64,000 nt of DNA from NCBI RefSeq assembly GCF_000026945.1, contig NC_012861.1, positions 124,001-188,000 on the forward strand, in the 5' to 3' direction. The notes below the pieces were generated by a model, which was given only the letters and a program-made list of their open reading frames with translations, did not search any database and was not told the DNA's origin. Below, in pieces: positions 37,930 through 45,767 of this stretch. Origin of the DNA: Candida dubliniensis CD36. Its lineage: Eukaryota > Ascomycota > Pichiomycetes > Serinales > Debaryomycetaceae. Numbering within the stretch: position 1 is the stretch's first letter; each line of letters opens with the position of its first letter. A program made the position numbers and the translations under genes.

Positions 37930-38613
37930 ATGTTCTTCACTATTTCCATAGTTTTATGGTTTATGATATCGTTACCAAGTACATTACCAGTTTCAATAGA
38001 TAACAAAGGTTTATTACTCAAACGACACGTTGAGCCAAATGATATACAGTTTTTCAACCAAGGAGTGAGATCTTCTTTAAGTTATCTATACCAAAAAAGA
38101 GAGCGTTCTGATTCAGACAATGAATTGATTTTGAAAAAGAAAAAAGGAAAGAAAAAGACTGTATCAACAGATACATCTGGAAATGAAAACACAACGGATT
38201 TTGCTTCTGCTCAAGAATTTGAAAAATGGGAGGGTGATAGAGAAGGTTGGCAGATAAGTGCTGGGTTATACTTTGATAAAGCTATTGCAAGTGATTCATG
38301 TGATTCCGACTCAGAAGAAGAAGGACGCAAAAAATTCTGGATATTCACAGACGATGCACCACTTGAAAATGAGATTGTTGATGTCTCTTCCAAAGATGAA
38401 TTGGAATTCAATTATATTCCGGGTAACAAAAGCTTGGACAGTTCATCTAAAGAGATTCCCAAGGTAGATGTTAATTCAACCATTCATAATCAGTCCAAAA
38501 TCAAATTCAACTTTGATGTCACCGAGGAGAATCAGTTTGAATCTGGATTCGGTTCTGTTGTCTCTTACAATTGTTTTTATTTATATATCTTGCTATTTTG
38601 TATTTTCTTTTAA
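37930..38613 (+). CDS. Tandem secreted-protein family, member C
   Basis: A 227-aa protein of unknown function. Signal peptide MFFTISIVLWFMISLPSTLPVS. Family motifs: DIQFFNQGV near 38, core GWQISAGLYFDKA near 106, and the acidic Ser/Cys block SDSCDSDSEEEGRKKFW near 121-137. The ISIIPS segment is degenerate (NYIPGNKS). The C-terminus is hydrophobic (SYNCFYLYILLFCIFF) after GFGS, again GPI-like. LLLKR near 32 is a possible Kex2 site at the end of a short pro-region. A Lys-rich patch lies near 66-78. No known domain; the order and spacing of motifs tie it to members A, B and D. Confidence 0.7.
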   Translation: MFFTISIVLWFMISLPSTLPVSIDNKGLLLKRHVEPNDIQFFNQGVRSSLSYLYQKRERSDSDNELILKKKKGKKKTVSTDTSGNENTTDFASAQEFEKWEGDREGWQISAGLYFDKAIASDSCDSDSEEEGRKKFWIFTDDAPLENEIVDVSSKDELEFNYIPGNKSLDSSSKEIPKVDVNSTIHNQSKIKFNFDVTEENQFESGFGSVVSYNCFYLYILLFCIFF

Positions 38614-38807
38614 TGAATATTCATATATAAGAATTAGCATTTAATAATTTTGGTTGCAAAAAAAAAAAACAAAAACCAAAAAAAAAAACTCTTCGAATAT
38701 CAATTTCATTCCTCTTTTTTCTCTCCTTTTTTTTTTTGGTTTATTTGCTCCACTGAAATCTTGATATTCATAAAATCATTATTGTCATAACCATTGGGGG
38801 CCTAGTA

Positions 38808-39473
38808 ATGTACAAGCTAATTCTATTAACCTGGCTATGCTTATTGCCAGTACAAATGGTCTCGTCAGATTCCACCAAAAAATTGTTTCCCAAAACGGAT
38901 GTCAACGATTTAGTTTACTTCAACCAAGTGTTTGATATGGCGACAAAACAAACATCAGACCCAGACTCAGATTCATTTATTGAAAATTCTAATAAAACTA
39001 TTACATTAATAACTTTGGATAAACCACCAAACAATGACACTAATGCAGTTGATGCTCAATTTAAGAAGAAAAAGGGTAAATTGAAGCCAAAGTGGGAATT
39101 GAATGCTGGTGTTTATTTGGAGAAAAAAGTTAATAAAAAATTGTTGAAAAAATCTAAAAAGAAAAACTCAAAGAAATTTGGGATCCTAACTAATAACAAT
39201 GGAGAAACTGAAAGGATCTTGATTCCGACAGAACTAATGGTTTCTCGAGCTACTCCTGGTACTCACAATTTGTTTTCTCAAAATAGTTCAAATTATCCTT
39301 TTCAATTGACAAAAATCAATATAACATCAATAAAAAAAGCACCTGTGTTGTCCACTTCAATTGCCCATGAATTTTTGGACATCAACCATGGAATTGTCAA
39401 GTTTTCAATTGCAAATAAAGTCTTTGATGGGTTTTGGAATCAAATATTCTGGGCATTTCTCTATATTTTGTAG
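38808..39473 (+). CDS. Tandem secreted-protein family, member D
   Basis: A 221-aa protein of unknown function and the most diverged copy. Signal peptide MYKLILLTWLCLLPVQMVSS. Family motifs: DLVYFNQVF near 34 and core KWELNAGVYLEKK near 96. The acidic Ser/Cys block is replaced by a Lys-rich stretch (NKKLLKKSKKKNSKKF), and ISIIPS is reduced to RILIPTE. The end (NQIFWAFLYIL) is weakly hydrophobic. It stops about 55 nt before the convergent VPS24 gene. Upstream are A/T homopolymer tracts (38659, 38730). No known domain. Confidence 0.65.
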   Translation: MYKLILLTWLCLLPVQMVSSDSTKKLFPKTDVNDLVYFNQVFDMATKQTSDPDSDSFIENSNKTITLITLDKPPNNDTNAVDAQFKKKKGKLKPKWELNAGVYLEKKVNKKLLKKSKKKNSKKFGILTNNNGETERILIPTELMVSRATPGTHNLFSQNSSNYPFQLTKINITSIKKAPVLSTSIAHEFLDINHGIVKFSIANKVFDGFWNQIFWAFLYIL

Positions 39474-39528
39474 TAATAAAAAGAGGAACTTTGTTATTAA
39501 AGTAGTAGTTAGACATTGTCAGGGATCT

Positions 39529-40254
39529 CTACTGCAACGCCTTTAATCTTTCTCTCATTTCATCTAATGCCAATTCGTCTTCCTCGTCTTCTTCTGCCAC
39601 TTCTGCTGGTGGTTCAATAACTTGTTCATTGAACTCATTGCTTGGTATCTCATTTTCAATTTTAGAAAATTTATCCTCTGTCAAATCGGAAATTATCTTA
39701 TTTACTTCTTCCAATTCCTCATCCATCTCATCCAAGTCAACCATATCATCCATCATTTCATTTATAATGCCAGCCTTCATAAGCTCTTTTGACAATTCTT
39801 GCATAGTATGCAGCACTGCCCCAATATGAATTAACAGATTGACGTCTTTCATAATTGAAGTAGACGAATGAATGGATTGGGTAAGTTTATTCATAGAATA
39901 TTGCTCATTAATGGACATTGTGATTGACTCGATTCTTGTTTTTGATGTGTAAAGCTTGTTATATTGTTTATTTATATTAATCAACTCTCTGGCGTATAAT
40001 TTTGCTGACTTGTAATCTTTATCTTTGGCAGATTTTTTGATTAATGACTCTGTTTTCTTTCTAAGTGGGACTAATTGATTCATCGACCTATCTAGTTCTC
40101 GTTTGTTCTTACGAAGTAATTGATTGATCTTTCTCATCTAAAACTATTTGTTAGTTTACTTTGAATGGAATTGCAATTTACTTTAATACAAAAGTTTTTA
40201 ACATACTTGTTCTTTGGGATCTGGCCCATATATTTTCTTTTTAATATAGTCCAT
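39529..40254 (-). CDS. VPS24: ESCRT-III subunit Vps24 (spliced, two exons)
   Basis: A 218-aa ESCRT-III protein (CHMP3 family) that assembles with Snf7 and Vps2 on endosomes during multivesicular body sorting. Exon 1, 40254-40207, encodes MDYIKKKIYGPDPKEQ; exon 2, 40137-39529, encodes the rest. The intron (40206-40138, 69 nt) has donor GTATGT, branch-like ACTAAC and acceptor TAG. Without exon 1 the N-terminal membrane-binding helix and the GPDPKEQ block, highly conserved in Vps24, would be missing. The body is the basic helical core (ELDRSMNQLVPLRKKT, KKSAKDKDYKSAKLYAREL). The acidic C-terminus ends in the MIM1-type motif DEMRERLKALQ, which binds Vps4. Confidence 0.93.
40138..40206 (-). other. 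VPS24 spliceosomal intron
   Basis: A 69-nt intron on the minus strand. It has donor GTATGT (40206-40201), a branch-site-like ACTAAC about 15 nt before the end, and acceptor TAG (40140-40138). It lies between codons (phase 0), so splicing joins Gln16 to Met17. Confidence 0.88.
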
Positions 40255-40791
40255 GTTTGTTGGTCTCAATGATGATGATGTTGTTGGTGGGTGGACGTTT
40301 ATTTCCTGCTTATTGGTTTTCGTTTTTCTTAATTGTTGTGTGAACAACAGGAAAAAAAAAAAAAAATAGAAACCTCGCAAATTGAAAGAGTGCGTCGCCT
40401 TCTCAAAGACTGGAGACCAATTGAATCACAAAAACTGTTATCAACTCCCCATACTGCAAGATTAATTGAGTTCCATAAACATTTGAGGTGGTTTAATTTA
40501 CGAATCCAAAACAAAAGGTATGGGTTATTTGGTTCAGGGTTGCTGTTGTAAAAAAAAAAAAAAAAGACTCTTCTTGTGGCGCAATAAGTCCAGTGGTCAT
40601 ACATATTCTTTAAGGGGCTCTTAGTGAGGAAAAAAAAATGAGTGGAACATTTAGACATGAAATTACAAAGTTAAAAATATAAAGTTGTTTCTTGCCGTTT
40701 GACTTTCTCATTGTATTGACTTTATCTATTTTTTTTTACTATTGATACTAGTTCGATTATTTCGGATTGTTCACTTGAAGTACCAATAAAA
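40255..40791. other. Divergent VPS24/SNA-type gene intergenic region
   Basis: About 540 nt with poly-A runs near 40351 and 40550. A plus-strand frame (40333-40551) and a minus-strand one (40329-40658) overlap each other here. Neither has a plausible start context, motif or targeting sequence, so I call no gene. Confidence 0.5.
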
Positions 40792-41277
40792 ATGCCAGTT
40801 CAACAGTCTGCTACAAATACCACACCCTCACTGCAAGAGCAATTTGTCTTGATTGTCGCAGCAATAATATTACCACCATTAGCTATATTCTTAAGCAAAA
40901 AGTATTCTATTTGGAATAAGGAGTTTTGGATTTCTGTTGTTTTGACCTTGATTGGACATATTCCTGGTGCTATATTTGCCGTATACTATTTGTTGTGTGT
41001 TCAATTTCCTCAACAAGGTGTTGAAGGTTATACTCAATTACCTGATGACGTAGAGCAACAATTGCATGCTGAACATCAACAAGGGCTGAGCCAAGAGCAA
41101 CCACAAGAACAACATCAAGGTATCCGCATTTACCATGATGAAGAACATGTTCAACCCAAGGAGAACCAAATTTTGACTGCTAACGATTTGCCTAGTTATG
41201 ACGACATTGTAGGTTCATCTGAAGCTGCTACGGGACATCGTGATGTCAAGGGTGGAGACAATAAAATTCAGCACTGA
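40792..41277 (+). CDS. Pmp3/UPF0057-family membrane protein of the SNA type
   Basis: A 161-aa protein with the two-helix Pmp3 domain (about 17-34 LIVAAIILPPLAIFL and 43-66, including IGHIPGAIFAVYYLL). A long hydrophilic Gln/Glu-rich cytosolic tail (about 70-161) follows, with the tail motif LPSYDDIVG. In yeast, tailed members (Sna3, Sna4) are sorted to the vacuole through Rsp5-binding PPxY-type motifs; here PSY without the first Pro is a weak version. SNA4 is the closest named candidate, SNA3 an alternative. The domain is certain, the ortholog is not. Confidence 0.82.
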   Translation: MPVQQSATNTTPSLQEQFVLIVAAIILPPLAIFLSKKYSIWNKEFWISVVLTLIGHIPGAIFAVYYLLCVQFPQQGVEGYTQLPDDVEQQLHAEHQQGLSQEQPQEQHQGIRIYHDEEHVQPKENQILTANDLPSYDDIVGSSEAATGHRDVKGGDNKIQH

Positions 41278-41329
41278 GTGGCCTTTGACCTATTACATAT
41301 AAATATATACTATTTTAGAACAATATATA

Positions 41330-42418
41330 CTACTTTAAGTTGCTGATAGATACCATCGATTTAGCTACAAACCCCTCCAAATGGAAAATACTCTTCAGAC
41401 CCAAGCTCAATCGTTCATCAAATATCGATGCCTGGTTTATTAATTCAAGAACTAATTGATTATTTTTACTAGAAAGGTCAATTAAATCAAACAATAAAGT
41501 TTTTAAGATGATTCTTGCAGGAATGCAATGTGATAATAGCTCGTACAAGACCACTCTAGTTTTGGCTAATGTGGCCACATTCTGATTCTTCTGGATGTTG
41601 ATCGCCATATTTCTAACGATCGTTTCCCAATCCAAAGCAACTTTGGCAACATCTGATCTAACATTGATAGTTTCAGCCTGCATACTTATTGTTTCAAAGC
41701 TTAATAAGCATCTTCTTAAATTCCTATTGCTTGCTTCAGCAACTTTTGAATAAAAATGGTCGATTTCAGAGTCGTTGTTAGTATTGAATTTTAGAGACTC
41801 TTTTTCTGCAACATGACTCAAAATATGATTGATGTCATCGACACTAGGACTTGGAATTCTCACTAGCAATGTTCTTGATTTAATTGGGGCAATGATATTA
41901 GATATCGAATTACAAACCAAAATTAATCTAATGTTTGATGAGTATTTTTCCATGGTTCTTCTTAAAGCGGCTTGTGCATCTCTACTCAAAGAATCGGCTT
42001 CATTGATTATAACTATCTTGAATCTATGTTTAGCTCGCAGTTGGTTGGCAAAATCAACTTGCTCAGTACTGGCAACATCTTTCAACAAATCCTGAATCAC
42101 CACACGATCATTATTGCCCATATCACTGGGTGTGATTTCCAAATGATTCGATGAACTTAAAACATTAAATTCTAGTTTTCTATTAGATGATGTGACAAAA
42201 TTTTTGACATCAATTTTCAATTTTTCAACCTGTGGTCCAAAGATTTCATTCAATGTACAATAGATTCTGGTCTTTTTCCCACTTCCACTTGGTCCATATA
42301 CTAATAAATGAGGAAAGTCTCCAGACTTTGCTAAAGCTCTAAGACTTTTTGTAATAGAGTCATGATATGTCAATTGGTCCAAGGTTCTTGGACGATATTT
42401 ATCTACCCAGAGTGACAT
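41330..42418 (-). CDS. RFC5: Replication factor C subunit 5
   Basis: A 362-aa clamp-loader subunit that helps load PCNA onto primed DNA; it also serves the Rad24, Ctf18 and Elg1 alternative loaders. It starts MSLWVDKYRPRTLDQL, as in the yeast protein. Walker A is GPSGSGKKT at 42-50 (the deviant form typical of Rfc5), ITPSDMGNNDRVVIQ lies near 100, and the SRC-like motif is altered (KSRTLLVR), also Rfc5-typical. Ends FHLEGFVAKSM. The frame runs upstream to 42571 through a Lys-rich stretch encoded by a poly-A tract, but homology begins exactly at 42418. Convergent with the SNA-type gene, about 50 nt apart. Confidence 0.95.
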   Translation of the reverse strand: MSLWVDKYRPRTLDQLTYHDSITKSLRALAKSGDFPHLLVYGPSGSGKKTRIYCTLNEIFGPQVEKLKIDVKNFVTSSNRKLEFNVLSSSNHLEITPSDMGNNDRVVIQDLLKDVASTEQVDFANQLRAKHRFKIVIINEADSLSRDAQAALRRTMEKYSSNIRLILVCNSISNIIAPIKSRTLLVRIPSPSVDDINHILSHVAEKESLKFNTNNDSEIDHFYSKVAEASNRNLRRCLLSFETISMQAETINVRSDVAKVALDWETIVRNMAINIQKNQNVATLAKTRVVLYELLSHCIPARIILKTLLFDLIDLSSKNNQLVLELINQASIFDERLSLGLKSIFHLEGFVAKSMVSISNLK

Positions 42419-42829
42419 TCTTTGTCTTGATGTTGAAGTAGCGAGTAAAGAAAACAGTATTTCAATTCTTCCAGTTTTTTTTTTTTTTTTGTAAGGACGC
42501 GTTTTCATTTTTCTGATTCTCATTTTAAAGCTCTGCCTGATCTTTAAACAATCTTTCACAAGTGTCATCAAAAACTCTCCGTCATTAATAAACTGTTTAA
42601 AACATGGATTGTTTGTGCAGTAGATGTATTATAGTTGTTGCAGACTATACACTTACTCAATAAATTTCGAATTTTCAATATTAAATACCCAAGATGATCT
42701 ATATAATACGTACAAAGCCACATTCATCTCAAGTTTGAACGACACAACACTTATTCACATATTGACTACCATATGGTGACTATAGAAAGCTATATGAATC
42801 TTGGTTTTCTGCTTTTCGTGCTTTCCAAT

Positions 42830-43387
42830 TTATATTTTTGGCTTGGTCCTAATAAAATGGGTAGGGCATTCATAACCACCGGAATTCTTAGTCAAGTAGT
42901 TTTGATGATAATCTTCAGCATCATACCAGTTATATATCGATTCAATGGTGGTTGCAATTTTATGATTAGGATACCATTCCTTTTGGAATTGATCTCTTAT
43001 CTTCAATGCAAGAGACTTATCTTCGTCATCAAAAGTGAAGATGGCTGATCTGTATTGAGTACCCACATCAGGTCCTTGAGAATTCACCGTAGTAGGATCA
43101 TGCATCTTGAAAAATATATCTAAAATTTCTGCTAACTTCAATTGAGATGGCTCGTATGATATTTGTACGGTTTCAGCATAATTAGTAGTTCCAGTGCATA
43201 CTTTTTCATATGTTACATTAGAAATCGACGGTTTACCATTAGCATATCCGACTTTGATGTCTACTAGACCTTTATTTGTAAACTGCTTTCTGAATACATT
43301 TTCGACCCCCCAGAAACAACCAGCTGAAAGATTGATGAGTTTAGAAGTTGGAGTTTTAAGAATAGTTGGTGATATAGTTGATACCAT
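42830..43387 (-). CDS. MXR1: Peptide methionine sulfoxide reductase A
   Basis: A 185-aa MsrA that reduces Met-S-sulfoxide in proteins during oxidative-stress repair. The catalytic GCFWGVE places Cys24 in the active site, followed by VGYANGKP near 47 and EILDIFFKMHDPTTVNSQGPDVGTQYRSAIF near 85-115, all family hallmarks. The C-terminal resolving Cys lies in GGYECPTHF near 173. No targeting sequence is clear. An antisense frame (42773-43048) lies wholly within the gene's 3' half and is a shadow. Confidence 0.95.
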   Translation of the reverse strand: MVSTISPTILKTPTSKLINLSAGCFWGVENVFRKQFTNKGLVDIKVGYANGKPSISNVTYEKVCTGTTNYAETVQISYEPSQLKLAEILDIFFKMHDPTTVNSQGPDVGTQYRSAIFTFDDEDKSLALKIRDQFQKEWYPNHKIATTIESIYNWYDAEDYHQNYLTKNSGGYECPTHFIRTKPKI

Positions 43388-43664
43388 TATTGCATTAAGT
43401 GTTGGAATTGCAAACGTCTTGTAAGAAAAGAAAAATGAAAGAAAAAATGAAAGAAAGGTTGAAGGGACTAAAATTGTGGTGGCGATGCTTTTTATTAGTC
43501 AAGTTGGTAATTGCAAAACCCGTATATGATTACTAGAAGAACAATGGGGAAGAAAAAAAAAAAACTCGTAACAAGTCACGTGATATTGCTACATTTCTCA
43601 TTGCAATTTCTCCGATACTTACTCCGGTTTTATTAATATTTTTTTATTTGTACACACTTTAATC

Positions 43665-45767
43665 CTACTTCCGTTTAAACCCAAATATGCTTCTTCTTCT
43701 TTCGGAGGTGTTACCATTTCCAGATATTGTACTGCTTGTAGATGGTTTTCTTTCCATTGGCGGTATATTCCCACTATTGCTGGACTCGGTATTTCTTCTT
43801 TTCAAATTACCAACCCAGGATTTCTTCTCCTTGACCTCTTTGATCGGGACACTGGGTGCAACGTTTGCACTAATACTATTGCTACGAGAAATTGGACCAG
43901 GAGCTTTGTCCTCTTTGTCAAACTTGAAATTTTTGAACACATTTGTCTTTTTAGTCGCCTCGTTCACATTGAAAGAGGCAATAGAAGAAGCCTCTGACTT
44001 GGCATCTGGATAGTCATTTTCAACAGAAGTAGCAAGTGTGCTTGATTCGTCCTCTGTTTGTTTGAGAGAATAGTCGTCGTTGCCATTGTAAATATCATCA
44101 GGATTAAATCCAAAGTCAGGATCGTATTTAGCCTGTCTGTAGAACAAAATGTAAGCACTTGCTAAACCAGGACCGTTGCCGAAAAACCTCATTACATATG
44201 AATCCTCCACTAACTCAACAGTTTCGTCGTCAAATAGCAACCATAATCCAGCTTTGATTTTGCATAGCGAGACATAGTGTCCATGCATCGGTCCACCACC
44301 AATGTGAATAACCAATGCATACAATTCATACAACAAATCCGTCAACGATTCATCATCAGTAGTGTTAAACAAACGCAACTTGAAAGGGTAATTTATGGAA
44401 TCAAAAAGCTTAACCATCTTGTCCATTTGTTCATCGTACTTGAATCTCTTCAAATTGATAACTAATACTTCGGGCAACTTTTTGAGCTTTATTGTTTTCA
44501 CTGCCTCTTGTAAAGAGGAACAAGTGTTGCAATAAAACTTATTCTGGTGGGTTAAGGTTTCGGATTTCGAAAAATTGTTTAAGGCATAACTTAATGAAAA
44601 CGCACTTTCTCCTGGTGGTATATCAATGGACAAATCTAGAAATAGCTCCTGTTTAGACGTAATCTTTTCACAAGATAGGCACTTGGTTTCATTGGTGATT
44701 AAACCTCGGAAAATATCACTGCACCAATTTTTATCGTCAGTAAAACCTTCCTTGTTCAAACTTTCAATGATTTCGTTGGTTAAATAATTGAAAAATTCAT
44801 GAGCATCATGGTGCATATTGTTCTGACGAAACAAGAAATTCTTATCTTTAAGTTTCTGAATAAAGTATGTTGGTGATACTACACCAATGGTAGATTTGTT
44901 TTCAACCATACTCTCAAATAAATCTTTCAACGCATATAACAAGGCTGTGTCTTCCTGTTGTTCGCTCGGAAGTTGCAATGATGTATCTAGGTTGATAATC
45001 GGACCATTAATCAAAGCAGATCTCTTTCTCTGATCGCTATTGGGATCTGAATTGAATGGGTTAATTGGTGTACTCAAGTTAGCTTCAGGATGTGGTATTC
45101 CAACTATTATAGCACTAGAAGTAGTGCTAATAGACCCTTCGTGTATGCTTTGTTGTGGTTGATCATTGAGTAGCATAGATGAGCTCTGCGAATAATCATT
45201 CCTATTGTCGTCATCAACAGGCTTTTTGGTGGTTTCATTAATTGAGGGTCTTGTTATCAAGATGTCTAACTTTTGAAATTCAGGGGATTTGCTAATTTTT
45301 ATGCGCTGCTCCAATGATAGGGCCTCGCAATCTTTAGCTTTGTCAATATATTTCATATATGGCTTTTTGGAATCGTGGATAACTATGGGAACCGTTGTCG
45401 TTGAGGTGTTTGTTGAATTGTTAAATTTAATACCAAAAATAGATCCTTTCCTACTACCCTGCTTAGGCCTTTCTTCTGTAGTTGTGTTTGAATTCAGGGA
45501 TCCCAGTTTCCCACCTTGTTCGCGTAGTTTCTTTTGAACTAGTTGTTCGTATTTGCTTGTAAAACTATGGGGTTTGACTCCAATAACCATAAGTTTGGGA
45601 TCATGCTTTGTTTGGTTATGTTGAATTAATTTCAATCGGAAGCTCTCGGTGTAATATAAACACTGTAATATAGAATTGCAATAACAGGTGTTTCCAAAAT
45701 TCTCCATCCCAAATATTTTATCTGATCCATCACCAAATAATAAATTGTTGGTTTCATTGTTCCCCAT
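43665..45767 (-). CDS. UBP13: Ubiquitin-specific protease Ubp9/Ubp13 type
   Basis: A 700-aa deubiquitinase of the USP family. The Cys box MENFGNTCYCNSILQCLYY lies at 21-39 (catalytic Cys28) and the His box GGGPMHGHYVSL near 490-500 (His497). The structural zinc pairs CLSC (near 366) and CNTC are present. The long Ser/Thr-rich insert (about 80-270) between the Cys box and the rest of the catalytic core, and the Ser-rich C-terminus with RRRSIFGFKRK, resemble yeast Ubp9/Ubp13 (about 750 aa). A Gly2 start (MGNNET) could be myristoylated. The symbol follows my memory of the C. albicans locus. Confidence 0.9.
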   Translation of the reverse strand: MGNNETNNLLFGDGSDKIFGMENFGNTCYCNSILQCLYYTESFRLKLIQHNQTKHDPKLMVIGVKPHSFTSKYEQLVQKKLREQGGKLGSLNSNTTTEERPKQGSRKGSIFGIKFNNSTNTSTTTVPIVIHDSKKPYMKYIDKAKDCEALSLEQRIKISKSPEFQKLDILITRPSINETTKKPVDDDNRNDYSQSSSMLLNDQPQQSIHEGSISTTSSAIIVGIPHPEANLSTPINPFNSDPNSDQRKRSALINGPIINLDTSLQLPSEQQEDTALLYALKDLFESMVENKSTIGVVSPTYFIQKLKDKNFLFRQNNMHHDAHEFFNYLTNEIIESLNKEGFTDDKNWCSDIFRGLITNETKCLSCEKITSKQELFLDLSIDIPPGESAFSLSYALNNFSKSETLTHQNKFYCNTCSSLQEAVKTIKLKKLPEVLVINLKRFKYDEQMDKMVKLFDSINYPFKLRLFNTTDDESLTDLLYELYALVIHIGGGPMHGHYVSLCKIKAGLWLLFDDETVELVEDSYVMRFFGNGPGLASAYILFYRQAKYDPDFGFNPDDIYNGNDDYSLKQTEDESSTLATSVENDYPDAKSEASSIASFNVNEATKKTNVFKNFKFDKEDKAPGPISRSNSISANVAPSVPIKEVKEKKSWVGNLKRRNTESSNSGNIPPMERKPSTSSTISGNGNTSERRRSIFGFKRK

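Noticed and set aside
40329..40658. Overlapping frames on both strands between VPS24 and the SNA-type gene
   Set aside because: They contain poly-Lys or poly-Phe from homopolymers and no recognisable motif; the minus-strand frame overlaps VPS24 exon upstream sequence.
42419..42571. 51-residue N-terminal extension of RFC5
   Set aside because: It is Lys-rich translation of a poly-A tract; homology to Rfc5 begins exactly at MSLWVDKYRP.
42773..43048. 91-codon frame antisense to MXR1
   Set aside because: Entirely overlapped by the well-conserved MXR1 coding sequence.
43687..44013. 108-codon hydrophobic frame antisense to UBP13
   Set aside because: Shadow of the Ser-rich C-terminus of UBP13; Leu runs derive from the opposite strand.
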